Assembly (NCBI GenBank): GCA_018222865.1 | Contig: JAAEZM010000004.1 | Span: forward strand, 93,324 to 149,153 | DNA length: 55,830 nucleotides | Source: Alphaproteobacteria bacterium | GTDB lineage: Bacteria; Pseudomonadota; Alphaproteobacteria; Caulobacterales; Maricaulaceae | Direction of reading: 5' to 3' | The notes under the pieces: model-generated | What the model saw: the letters and a program-made list of their open reading frames with translations, nothing else | The model's database searches: none | Told to the model about the DNA's origin: nothing | Translations under genes and position numbers: made by a program | Shown: piece after piece, positions 34,437 through 42,749 of the stretch | Position numbering within the stretch: the first letter of the stretch is position 1 | Layout of the letters: each line of letters starts with the position of its first letter

Positions 34437-34943
34437 ATGATGACCTATGACTGGATCTTGTATTTCTGCCTTTTCCTGGCGCTTTGGAGCGCAGTGACCG
34501 GAGGGATTTTTTCGGCTTTCTCCGAATTCATCATGTCCGCCCTGCTTCGCTCGGCCCCAGCCAGCGGTATTGAGGCCATGCAGCAGATCAACCGGACAGT
34601 GATCCCAACGCAGTTTGTCGCCGGCATCCTGGCAATCGCCCTCTTCTCAGTCGCCTTGGGCTATTATGCATGGACCACATTTGACGGCGCGGCGCGGCTT
34701 ACCCTCGTCCTGGCCCCCATCGTTTACCTGCCGACGGTCTTCTTCATGACGCTCTTCGGGAATGTGCCGATGAACAATAAGCTTGCCCAGCTGGACCCGA
34801 ATAGCGAATACGCCGAGACCTATTGGCGTCATTATGGCCAGGCTTGGACCCGACTGAACCATGTCCGTTCCATCGGCAGCCTGGTCACCGCGGGCCTCTT
34901 CGTCAAAGCCGCTCTGGACCTCATCACCAGCGGACAGGTTTAA
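34437..34943 (+). CDS. DUF1772 membrane protein
   Basis: About 168 residues with four membrane segments (WILYFCLFLALWSAVTGGIF; TQFVAGILAIALFSVALGYY; LTLVLAPIVYLPTVFFMTLF; SLVTAGLFVKAALDLI) and the family motif GNVPMNNKLA followed by YWRHYGQAWTRLNHVRS. DUF1772 includes anthrone oxygenase-like proteins, but most bacterial members have no known activity. AAGGA precedes the ATG at 34437; ATG 34431 is an alternative. Between the NmrA-like and AraC genes on the same strand. Confidence 0.85.
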   Translation: MMTYDWILYFCLFLALWSAVTGGIFSAFSEFIMSALLRSAPASGIEAMQQINRTVIPTQFVAGILAIALFSVALGYYAWTTFDGAARLTLVLAPIVYLPTVFFMTLFGNVPMNNKLAQLDPNSEYAETYWRHYGQAWTRLNHVRSIGSLVTAGLFVKAALDLITSGQV

Positions 34944-34959
34944 TCCCAATACTCCGAAA

Positions 34960-34990
34960 GGGCCGCCAGCCGGGCGGCCCAATCTTCTGC
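34960..34990 (+). terminator. hairpin after the DUF1772 gene
   Basis: GGGCCGCC and GGCGGCCC (34960-34980) pair around a 5-base loop and are followed by AATCTTCT. A GC-rich stem with a weak U-tract; probable but incomplete terminator. Confidence 0.6.
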
Positions 34991-35024
34991 TCGCCAAATC
35001 TCCTGCCGACGTTATGTTGGCGAA

Positions 35025-36020
35025 ATGGGAGAGATCACATCACTCTATGTTTACAAGGTCGCCAGCCAAGCGAGCCCTGGTGTTGAGACGCGCGATCTCG
35101 TTGAGGGGCTTGGGCTCAGCCCCGACGGACCGGTCGACCCTTCGCAAATGGTCCAAGCCGCAGAGTATTATCGGTTTTTCGCGGACCTCGAAGCGCGCGA
35201 CCCGGAGGGATTGGCACTTCCCCTGCGCATTGGCGCCTCCATGCAAAGCGATGAATATGGAGCCTTTGGTTTGGCCTGGAAGTCCGCACCGGATCTGCGC
35301 GGCTCCTACAATCGAGCCGAACGCTATGCGCGGGTTCTTTCAAGCGTCGAAATCTACGAGATGGAAGCCGTATCCGACGGGGTGTTTTACAATCTCCTGA
35401 AGTCGGGCGATGGCAGTCGCGGCATGTGTCTGTCCAATGAAGCCAGCCTGGCGGCGGTGGCCGAGATCAGTCGCCAGGTCAGCACGGCCCCCTTCGTGCC
35501 GCTAGCCGTTCATTTCAAACATGAGCCTCGCGGAGCCATCAATATTCATGAGGCGCATTTCGGCTGCCCCGTCCACTTTGGTTCCGAACGGGATGCGCTT
35601 TTCGTCAGTGAAGATCTGCTGGATGTGCCGAATAAGCTGGGCGATGCCATGATCGCCCAATTCTTCGATCAACATCTAGAGAAGGAACTCGCCGCGCTGA
35701 GTGATGATACCGGGCTGGACCAGCGCGTGCGCCTCGCTGTTGCTCAAATGCTGAGTGAAGGCGTTCCGACCCTTTCCGATATCGCTTCAAGCCTCGGCAT
35801 GAGTGCTCGAACCTTGCAACGCCGCCTCTCTGACAAGGGGCACTCCTTCCAAGGCCTCGTCGACCTCGCCCGTCAAACGCTCGCCGAACAACTTTTGAAG
35901 GAAACAGAATACAGCCTGGCGGAAATCGCATTTCTCACCGGCTTTTCTGAGCAAAGCGGCTTCACGCGCGCCTTCAAGCGGTGGGCGGGCCAGACCCCGC
36001 GATCTTACCGCTTGAGTTAG
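35025..36020 (+). CDS. AraC-family transcriptional regulator
   Basis: 331 residues. The N-terminal 220 residues are an OruR/ArgR-type ligand-binding domain (arabinose-binding-like superfamily: FGCPVHFGSERDALFVSEDL near its end). The C terminus has the two AraC helix-turn-helix units: LSDIASSLGMSARTLQRRLS and LAEIAFLTGFSEQSGFTRAF, closing KRWAGQTPRSYR. Likely regulates its own neighbourhood (NmrA-like and DUF1772 genes) but this is not shown. Starts at MGEITSLYVYKV, 81 bp after the DUF1772 gene. Confidence 0.92.
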   Translation: MGEITSLYVYKVASQASPGVETRDLVEGLGLSPDGPVDPSQMVQAAEYYRFFADLEARDPEGLALPLRIGASMQSDEYGAFGLAWKSAPDLRGSYNRAERYARVLSSVEIYEMEAVSDGVFYNLLKSGDGSRGMCLSNEASLAAVAEISRQVSTAPFVPLAVHFKHEPRGAINIHEAHFGCPVHFGSERDALFVSEDLLDVPNKLGDAMIAQFFDQHLEKELAALSDDTGLDQRVRLAVAQMLSEGVPTLSDIASSLGMSARTLQRRLSDKGHSFQGLVDLARQTLAEQLLKETEYSLAEIAFLTGFSEQSGFTRAFKRWAGQTPRSYRLS

Positions 36021-36088
36021 GTGTGACGCCAGCTGACACCGCGCCTCACTTACAAGCCTGCGCGGTTCGATGCGGCGAGAATAAAATG

Positions 36089-36580
36089 CTAAAAGCGCTT
36101 TATCGCGCGGCAAACATTACCACGGTCATTATAGCGGATATCGTCGAAGTATAGGGCTTTAGCAAGCGGTATCCCGCGACCATTCAACCGTGAAAAATCG
36201 GGATGCGCCGGGATGCCTCGCCAGTCAAAACCCTCGCCCTCATCGGTAATGGTCACGTGCACAGCATCGGCACTCGCTTTGAATTCGACACGGGCCAAGC
36301 GGTCGCGCCAGGGCGCGGTTAGCAATCTCATCTCGATTTCATTCCAAAGACCGTCGGTATGGAGCAGCCGCTCTTTCAGCTCACCTCCAATGCCAAGATT
36401 CCCGTGCTCGACCGCGTTGAGCATGATCTCCGATATCGCCGTACATGCATCAAGCGGATCAGTACAATAAGTCGAAAGCTCGTTTGCAATGCGCAGGACT
36501 TCAGATGGTGTTCGGAATTCAAACACAAGGTCAATCGGATCAGGATCCGCGATAAGAGACGCCGCTACTTCTTCGTGCAT
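36089..36580 (-). CDS. anti-sigma-factor type ATP-binding protein (RsbW-like)
   Basis: About 163 residues from ATG 36580. Single GHKL ATPase domain: N-box ISEIMLNAVEHGNLGIGG, G1 TITDEGEGFDWRG and G2 LNGRGIPLAKALYFD, with no histidine-kinase dimerisation part. Domains of this sort phosphorylate anti-sigma antagonists or bind sigma factors, as in RsbW and SpoIIAB. No STAS-domain partner is visible. The upstream small ORF overlaps the start by 16 bp, so coupling is likely. C terminus (CRAIKRF) ends beyond G2. Confidence 0.82.
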   Translation of the reverse strand: MHEEVAASLIADPDPIDLVFEFRTPSEVLRIANELSTYCTDPLDACTAISEIMLNAVEHGNLGIGGELKERLLHTDGLWNEIEMRLLTAPWRDRLARVEFKASADAVHVTITDEGEGFDWRGIPAHPDFSRLNGRGIPLAKALYFDDIRYNDRGNVCRAIKRF

Positions 36581-36744
36581 GGTGGTTCTCCCTTGAGGGG
36601 CCCGAGCAGTTCCCGAACAACGTCCCAATCTGATTTGTCCAGCTCCACATCATTGCGCAGCGAATTGAGCTGCGCCTCGACGCGCTCAAGCGATTGACTT
36701 GCATGGTCGATCTTATCGGTCGGGTTCGGTTCTTTGGCCGGCAT
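36565..36744 (-). CDS. small acidic/basic helical protein upstream of the ATPase
   Basis: 59 residues from ATG 36744 (MPAKEPNPTDKIDHASQSLE). The centre (SQSLERVEAQLNSLRNDVEL) has coiled-coil heptad spacing. It overlaps the anti-sigma-type ATPase gene by 16 bp. No recognised family; a GTG at 36798 could extend it by 18 residues. The overlap and coiled-coil suggest a small binding partner of the ATPase, but coding status rests on context only. Confidence 0.5.
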   Translation of the reverse strand: MPAKEPNPTDKIDHASQSLERVEAQLNSLRNDVELDKSDWDVVRELLGPLKGEPPCTKK

Positions 36745-37079
36745 GGAATCACTCACGTCACTCACTCTATCAAATAGGCCAAGCTCGCGCCCAAACACGT
36801 TAAACGTGAGGTATATGTTATTATCCGCCTAGGATGCGCGGCGTCTCAATGCGATTTTGACAACCAGGCTCTAGCTATGTCGCAGTGGAATCCAAGCGCG
36901 CTCAAAGCTCTACCTCAGCGTAAAAATTGAACGCGATTTTAACGTTAACACTTGCACACTGCCTCTTATCCTAGGACACTCGCAACGCATCCATTATTCC
37001 TTTGCAGAACAGAAATGACAACGTTATCATTTTGGCGTGGTCATAGCGCCAAGTGCGCAGACTTCGAACCGGAGATCTC
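36745..37079. promoter_or_regulatory. regulatory region upstream of zwf with operator-like dyads
   Basis: 335 bp between the divergent small ORF and zwf. It holds three dyads centred on AACGTT or its variant: CACGTTAAACGTG (36796-36808), TTAACGTTAA (36939-36948) and TGACAACGTTATCA (37016-37029), the last a near-perfect 14-bp palindrome with central CG as used by LacI-family proteins. TGACAACGTTA also occurs upstream of the GH17 gene at 52653. The site at 37016 lies 51-64 bp before the zwf ATG, where it could cover the promoter. Confidence 0.65.
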
Positions 37080-38543
37080 ATGGCGGAACTCGTCCCAGTC
37101 GATCCATTTGATATCATCGTTTTCGGCGCGACCGGCGATCTTGCCCTGCGCAAATTGATACCCGCACTCTTTCATCGCTGGTGTGACGGCCAGATCAGCG
37201 AGGACAGCCGGATCATCTGCGCCTCTCGCGAGGAAATGGAGCGTGAAGCTTTCCAGACGCTGGCCGCGACTCATATCAACCCGGGTGAAGGTCAACGTGC
37301 TGACCGTTGGCGTGAATTCGCCGAGAAGCTGGATTATCTCGCACTGGACGCTGCTGGGAATAATAGCGGCTGGTCTAAACTTGCCGATACCCTGTCAGGA
37401 GACGCGCAGAAGATCCGCCTTTATTATCTCGCTCTTCCGCCGTCGATCTATGGTCAGATGTGCGCCGCTTTGGCGCGACATGGGCTTAATTCTCCGCGCT
37501 CCCGCATCGTCCTTGAAAAGCCGATCGGATCGAATTTCCACACCGCTCGGGAAATCAATGACCGGGTCGGAGCCGTCTTCCCTGAAGACGGCATCTTCCG
37601 CATCGATCACTATCTCGGAAAAGAGACCGTCCAGAATCTTTTGATCCTGCGCTTTGCCAATCACCTTTTCGAGCCATTGTGGAACTCAAACGGTATCGAC
37701 CACGTCCAGGTGACGGTCGCGGAGTCTTTGGGTGCGGGTCAAAGGGCGGACTATTATGATCGCTCCGGGGCTTTGCGGGATATGGTTCAAAACCACCTGC
37801 TACAGCTCCTATGCCTTGTGGCCATGGAGCCGCCTGCCTCGCTTGATCCAGATGCAGTGCGAACGGAAAAACTGAAAGTGTTGCGCGCCCTGCGCCGGAT
37901 TGATCCGCATAATATCGCGCAGGACGTCGTGCGGGCGCAGTACCATGAAGGCGTTGTGTCCGGTGAAAGCGTGACCGGCTATTCCGATGAGGTCGGTCAT
38001 GACAGCCGCACCGAGACTTTCGTGGGCATCCGGGCTCATATTGACAATTGGCGCTGGGCTGGCGTGCCTTTCTATCTTCGCACAGGCAAGCGGATGAGCG
38101 CACGTCGCTCAGAGATCATCATCCAGTTCAAAGATATCCCGCACGACATTGTGGGAGCCGGGCACAACCACCCCAATCGTCTGGTTATTCGGTTACAGCC
38201 GGATGAGGGTGTGAAGCTGATGCTGGTGACAAAGGATCCGGGCCCCGGCGGCCTTCGGCTTCGCTATGTCCCGTTGAACCTGTCCTATGCCGAACACTTC
38301 GACCAGGGCTACCCGGATGCTTATGAGCGCCTATTGATGGCTGTTGTCCGTGGCAATTTGAGCCTGTTCATGCGCCGCGACGAAGTAGAGACCGCCTGGC
38401 GCTGGATCGATGGCATTATCGATGCCTGGGACCAGGGCCAGACACAACTCTATGGCTACCCGGCAGGCACAGACGGGCCCACACAGTCCGCACTAATGCT
38501 GGCACGAGAAGACCGGGAGTGGTTCGATGCCCACCACTCTTGA
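37080..38543 (+). CDS. zwf: glucose-6-phosphate 1-dehydrogenase
   Basis: Oxidises glucose-6-phosphate to 6-phosphogluconolactone with NAD(P)+, first step of the oxidative/Entner-Doudoroff route; cytoplasmic. 487 residues from the ATG at 37080, preceded by GGAG; the open frame to 37053 has only a GTG. Nucleotide-binding FGATGDLALRKLIPAL, the active-site RIDHYLGKETVQN with its His/Lys and the conserved RTGKRM block are all visible. First gene of a five-gene operon; its end overlaps pgl by 17 bp. Confidence 0.97.
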   Translation: MAELVPVDPFDIIVFGATGDLALRKLIPALFHRWCDGQISEDSRIICASREEMEREAFQTLAATHINPGEGQRADRWREFAEKLDYLALDAAGNNSGWSKLADTLSGDAQKIRLYYLALPPSIYGQMCAALARHGLNSPRSRIVLEKPIGSNFHTAREINDRVGAVFPEDGIFRIDHYLGKETVQNLLILRFANHLFEPLWNSNGIDHVQVTVAESLGAGQRADYYDRSGALRDMVQNHLLQLLCLVAMEPPASLDPDAVRTEKLKVLRALRRIDPHNIAQDVVRAQYHEGVVSGESVTGYSDEVGHDSRTETFVGIRAHIDNWRWAGVPFYLRTGKRMSARRSEIIIQFKDIPHDIVGAGHNHPNRLVIRLQPDEGVKLMLVTKDPGPGGLRLRYVPLNLSYAEHFDQGYPDAYERLLMAVVRGNLSLFMRRDEVETAWRWIDGIIDAWDQGQTQLYGYPAGTDGPTQSALMLAREDREWFDAHHS

Positions 38544-39255
38544 GACAAAGAATGAGTGCGTCCTGCATGCGACGCGCGATGAGATGATTGCAGCGCTCTG
38601 TCTTCAAGTCACACAAGCCTTGAGTTCTGCCCTTCGCGAACGTGGAAGAGCCAATCTCGCCGTGTCAGGCGGATCCACACCGAAACCGCTCTATCAAGCC
38701 CTTTCAGGCGTAGATCTCGACTGGGAGGCCATATCTGTCGTCCTGGTCGATGAACGCTGGGTGGACCCTGGGCAAGCTGGATCAAATGAAGATTTCGTCC
38801 GCAATCATCTCTTGCAGGACAAGGCTGCAAACGCGTCATTCTATGGTCTGAAGAACGCTGCCCTCAGCCCGGCTTCGGGATTGCACGACCAGATCGCATC
38901 CTTACCGGATGACCTCTTCCCACTCGACGTGACCATTCTCGGCATGGGCAATGACGGTCATACCGCCTCCTGGTTCCCCGATGCAGAGGGCTTGCAGAGC
39001 GCATTGGCAGAAGACGCTGCCCCTCTCGCCGCCATTCGCGCGCGCGCCAGTGACATAACCGGTGCACATACAGATCGTATGACCCTGTCGCTCCCGCCCC
39101 TTCGCTCCAGCCGCCTCAGCCTTCTTATGCTGACCGGTGAAGAGAAGCGGAAAACGCTTGAGCTCGCGCTTGCTGACGGGCCGGTCAGCGCCATGCCTGT
39201 GAGGGCGCTTCTCAGAGCTGCCGAAACCAATCTTCACATCCATTGGTCCCCCTGA
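38527..39255 (+). CDS. pgl: 6-phosphogluconolactonase
   Basis: Hydrolyses 6-phosphogluconolactone to 6-phosphogluconate. 242 residues of the DevB/SOL family: [35 protein letters not shown] and [20 protein letters not shown] are the three family blocks with the catalytic His. Overlaps the zwf stop by 17 bp and ends 14 bp before the edd ATG. Confidence 0.95.
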   Translation: MPTTLETKNECVLHATRDEMIAALCLQVTQALSSALRERGRANLAVSGGSTPKPLYQALSGVDLDWEAISVVLVDERWVDPGQAGSNEDFVRNHLLQDKAANASFYGLKNAALSPASGLHDQIASLPDDLFPLDVTILGMGNDGHTASWFPDAEGLQSALAEDAAPLAAIRARASDITGAHTDRMTLSLPPLRSSRLSLLMLTGEEKRKTLELALADGPVSAMPVRALLRAAETNLHIHWSP

Positions 39256-39269
39256 TGCAAGGTGTTTCA

Positions 39270-41126
39270 ATGCCATCCCCACTCAATCCAACCGTTGCCG
39301 CTGTTACAGATCGTATTCGCCAACGCAGTGCTGCCAGTCGCCGCGCCTATCTCGACTTGATCGAGACCGCACGTCGCGATGGACGCCATCGCGATGCGCT
39401 TTCTTGTGGCAATCTCGCGCATGGCTTTGCCGCCTGCGGTGGTTCGGACAAACAAGCGTTGAAAGCAGGAGGCTGGGCAAATATCGGAATCGTCACAGCA
39501 TTCAACGATATGCTGTCAGCGCATCAACCGTTTGAGAAATACCCTCCCATTATCAAGAAGGCGCTGAACGAGGCGGGTGCTGTCGGCCAGGTCGCTGGCG
39601 GCGTTCCGGCTATGTGTGACGGGGTGACACAAGGACAGCCAGGGATGGAGTTATCGCTCTTCTCCCGCGATGTCATCGCCATGTCGACCGCAGTCGCCTT
39701 GTCGCACAACATGTTTGACGCAGCACTCTGCCTGGGCGTTTGCGACAAGATCGTCCCGGGACAATTAATGGGCGCGCTCCGCTTTGGGCATCTGCCCACG
39801 ATCTTTATCCCGGCCGGTCCCATGCGCTCAGGCCTACCCAATCCAGAAAAAGCCCGCATTCGACAACTCTTCGCCGAGGGCAAGGTGGGCCGTGATGTCC
39901 TTCTTGAAGCCGAGAGCAAGAGCTATCACTCGCCCGGCACCTGCACGTTTTATGGAACCGCCAATTCCAATCAAATGCTGATGGAAATAATGGGGCTTCA
40001 TATTCCAGGAGCGGCTTTCATCAATCCGGACGATCCCGTCCGGCTAGCCCTCACACGGGCAGCGGCAAAGCGGGCGACCGAGATCATTGATGGCAAGGAC
40101 ATTTATGCTCCCATCGGCGAGATCATTGATGAGCGTGCCATTGTCAATGCGATTATCGGCCTGCATGCAACGGGCGGCTCTACCAATCACACCATCCACC
40201 TTATCGCGATCGCTCGCGCCGCCGGAATAATCATTGACTGGACTGACTTTGATGAGCTGGCCGGCGTGACCCCACTGCTGTGCCGGGTTTATCCAAACGG
40301 CCCGGCCGATGTGAACCATTTCCACGCGGCCGGTGGTTTGGGCTTCATCATTCGCGAACTTCTCGATGCCGGAATCCTCCATGAAGATGTGAAGACGGTG
40401 ATGGGGCCGGGGCTCCGGCGCTATGCCAGCCAACCCTTCCTCGACGGTGAAGAATTGGTCTGGAAACCCGTAACAGAGGCAAGCGCGGACACCGAAATCG
40501 TCCGCCCCTATGCCGAGCCCTTCGCTGCGGACGGCGGCTTGAAAGTGCTCGACGGCCCGATTGGACGCGCAGTGATTAAAATTTCCGCGGTCAAGCCTGA
40601 ACATCGCCGCGTTACCGCCCCGGCCGTGGTCTTCGACGATCAGAATGACTTCATGGAAGCGTTTAAGTCGGGTGCTTTGGAGAAAGACTTCGTCGCGGTT
40701 CTGCGTTTCCAGGGCCCGCGTGCGAACGGCATGCCGGAATTGCATAAGCTGACGCCGGCGCTCGGCGCCTTACAGGACCGCGGCTTCAAGGTCGCGCTCG
40801 TCACTGATGGCCGCATGTCAGGTGCCTCCGGCAAAGTCCCTGCTGCCATACATGTCTCGCCGGAAGCGGCTCTGGGCGGCCCGATTGGACGCGTCCAGGA
40901 TGGTGACATCGTGACCCTCGATGCCATTAATGGCAGTTTGGAGTTGGCGGCGGCTGATTTGGACACGCGCCCGCAAGCCCTTGCCCCTGGCGGGACTGAG
41001 ACGGGAATGGGCCGTGAACTCTTCGCCGGTTTCCGCGCGCTTGCGGGACCAGCAGAAGCCGGTGCCTTGTCCATTCCAGGCCTTTGTGAAGATGCTCCGG
41101 CGCCCTCAGAGACTGTGACCGCATGA
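39270..41126 (+). CDS. edd: phosphogluconate dehydratase
   Basis: Converts 6-phosphogluconate to 2-keto-3-deoxy-6-phosphogluconate. About 618 residues with iron-sulfur enzyme signatures of the IlvD/Edd family: [56 protein letters not shown] and [20 protein letters not shown]. The start is taken at 39270 with AAGGTG in front; an ATG at 39255 in TGATG overlap with pgl is possible. Its stop overlaps glk in ATGA. Confidence 0.97.
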   Translation: MPSPLNPTVAAVTDRIRQRSAASRRAYLDLIETARRDGRHRDALSCGNLAHGFAACGGSDKQALKAGGWANIGIVTAFNDMLSAHQPFEKYPPIIKKALNEAGAVGQVAGGVPAMCDGVTQGQPGMELSLFSRDVIAMSTAVALSHNMFDAALCLGVCDKIVPGQLMGALRFGHLPTIFIPAGPMRSGLPNPEKARIRQLFAEGKVGRDVLLEAESKSYHSPGTCTFYGTANSNQMLMEIMGLHIPGAAFINPDDPVRLALTRAAAKRATEIIDGKDIYAPIGEIIDERAIVNAIIGLHATGGSTNHTIHLIAIARAAGIIIDWTDFDELAGVTPLLCRVYPNGPADVNHFHAAGGLGFIIRELLDAGILHEDVKTVMGPGLRRYASQPFLDGEELVWKPVTEASADTEIVRPYAEPFAADGGLKVLDGPIGRAVIKISAVKPEHRRVTAPAVVFDDQNDFMEAFKSGALEKDFVAVLRFQGPRANGMPELHKLTPALGALQDRGFKVALVTDGRMSGASGKVPAAIHVSPEAALGGPIGRVQDGDIVTLDAINGSLELAAADLDTRPQALAPGGTETGMGRELFAGFRALAGPAEAGALSIPGLCEDAPAPSETVTA

Positions 41127-42097
41127 GCCACCGCGATTGTTATCTCGTCGCCGATATTGGCGGGACGAATGCACGCTTCGCCATTGCCCGCGGGAGTACG
41201 ACATCGGGCTTCAAGCTGGATGAAGTGCGGCGGTTCAAGAACGAACATTTCGAGCATTTGCGGGACGCCGCTCATGCCTATCTGGAGAGTTGTGAGGGCG
41301 AAAAGCCCGCAGCCGGTTGCCTTGCAGTCGCCGGCCCTGTCGAGGATGGAATGGTTCGCCTCACCAATTCCACCTGGAGGTTCAAGCCGGACGAGCTGGC
41401 TAGTGATCTCGGGCTCAGCACGATTGTGCCGGTCAATGACTTCGCCGCTCAGGCGCGGGGCGCCCCATTAATGCCTGGCGACGGCCTCACCCAGGTTAAT
41501 CCAGGCACTGCCGACACCACGGCGATGATTGCGGTTCTGGGTCCTGGAACAGGGCTGGGCCTGGGATTATTGCTGAACCGGCCGAACCGCGTTCTCACCT
41601 TGCCCACAGAGGGCGGCCATGGCGGCTTCGCCCCTCGGACCGAGCTTGAGGTCGAGGTTGGGCGCTTCATTGTTCAAGAGTACGGCTTCGTATCCTGGGA
41701 GCGCCTCCTTTCAGGGCGTGGATTGGTCAATATTCACCGCGCGCTTTGCCAGATAAACGGCACGACCTGGCCCGGCCACCGCCCAGAGGACATAACGGCG
41801 GAAGCTATGCAGGACAAGACGTCGACCTCTCGCCAGACCGTTGATCTGTTTTGTGCGGCGCTGGGTGGTTATGCTGGAGATGTGGCTGTGTTCACAGGCG
41901 CGAAAGGCGGTGTGTATCTGGGCGGTGGGATCTTGCCGAAGATCAGCTCGCTGTTTGATCAAAGCGCATTTCTCAGCCGCTTCAAAGCCCATGGCCCCAT
42001 GACCGGATATGTCGAAGATATCCCGGTCTGGATGATTACGTCAGAGGCAGCCTCACTATTGGGCGCCGCCGCTCTGGCCGAGCAAGGGGGACTTTAA
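41123..42097 (+). CDS. glk: glucokinase
   Basis: Phosphorylates glucose released in the cytoplasm. 324 residues of the Glk (non-ROK) family: N-terminal [21 protein letters not shown]-binding [45 protein letters not shown] and C-terminal [16 protein letters not shown] overlaps the edd stop as ATGA and the TAA is directly followed by the eda start. Completes the path from GH3-released glucose into the Zwf step. Confidence 0.96.
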   Translation: MSHRDCYLVADIGGTNARFAIARGSTTSGFKLDEVRRFKNEHFEHLRDAAHAYLESCEGEKPAAGCLAVAGPVEDGMVRLTNSTWRFKPDELASDLGLSTIVPVNDFAAQARGAPLMPGDGLTQVNPGTADTTAMIAVLGPGTGLGLGLLLNRPNRVLTLPTEGGHGGFAPRTELEVEVGRFIVQEYGFVSWERLLSGRGLVNIHRALCQINGTTWPGHRPEDITAEAMQDKTSTSRQTVDLFCAALGGYAGDVAVFTGAKGGVYLGGGILPKISSLFDQSAFLSRFKAHGPMTGYVEDIPVWMITSEAASLLGAAALAEQGGL

Positions 42098-42727
42098 GTG
42101 TCTATATCTGTCAAAGAATTATCCGCCCAAGCGAGCGTAATTCCGGTTCTGACTGTCAATCAACTCGATCATGCCGCGCCACTGGCCACAGCGCTTCAAT
42201 CCGGCGGACTGCGTGTCATCGAGATGACGATGCGCACGCCCGCCGCGCTGGACATCATGCAAGCGATGAAATCTGCCGCGCCCGAACTTATCATCGGCAT
42301 GGGTACATTGCGGACACCCAAGGATGTCACTGCGAGCATAGAGGCCGGAGCTGATTTCCTCGTCTCTCCGGGCTTAACCCCTCAACTCGCTCATGCACTT
42401 TTGAAAAGCGATGTTGTGAGCTTGCCCGGTGTTGCGACAGCAAGCGAAGCGATGAGCGCCGCCGAGCTTGGATTTGAACTACTCAAATTCTTCCCGGCCG
42501 AACAAGCTGGCGGCATTGACTATCTCAAATCCCTAAAGGGCCCACTGCCGGATGTACGCTTCTGCCCGACCGGGTCGATCACGCGCCAGAAGGCACCCGA
42601 CTATCTCGCCTTACCGAATGTTGCCTGCGTCGGCGGTTCGTGGATCGCATCCGCCCCGCTCATTGCCGGTGGTGACTGGGATACGATCGCGGAAAATGCG
42701 CGAGCAGCGGCGGATATGAAGCCCTAG
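42098..42727 (+). CDS. eda: KDPG/KHG aldolase
   Basis: Cleaves 2-keto-3-deoxy-6-phosphogluconate to pyruvate and glyceraldehyde-3-phosphate. 209 residues: VIPVLTVNQLDHAAPLATAL, GLRVIEMTMRTPAAL with catalytic Glu, LIIGMGTLRTPKDV, and Schiff-base Lys in LLKFFPAEQAGGI. Starts with GTG, immediately after the glk TAA, with GGGGG upstream. Last gene of the operon, converging on the GH3 gene 22 bp away; no hairpin terminator is evident between them. Confidence 0.96.
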   Translation: MSISVKELSAQASVIPVLTVNQLDHAAPLATALQSGGLRVIEMTMRTPAALDIMQAMKSAAPELIIGMGTLRTPKDVTASIEAGADFLVSPGLTPQLAHALLKSDVVSLPGVATASEAMSAAELGFELLKFFPAEQAGGIDYLKSLKGPLPDVRFCPTGSITRQKAPDYLALPNVACVGGSWIASAPLIAGGDWDTIAENARAAADMKP

Positions 42728-42749
42728 CCCAGCGGCCTAAATTGCCGGT

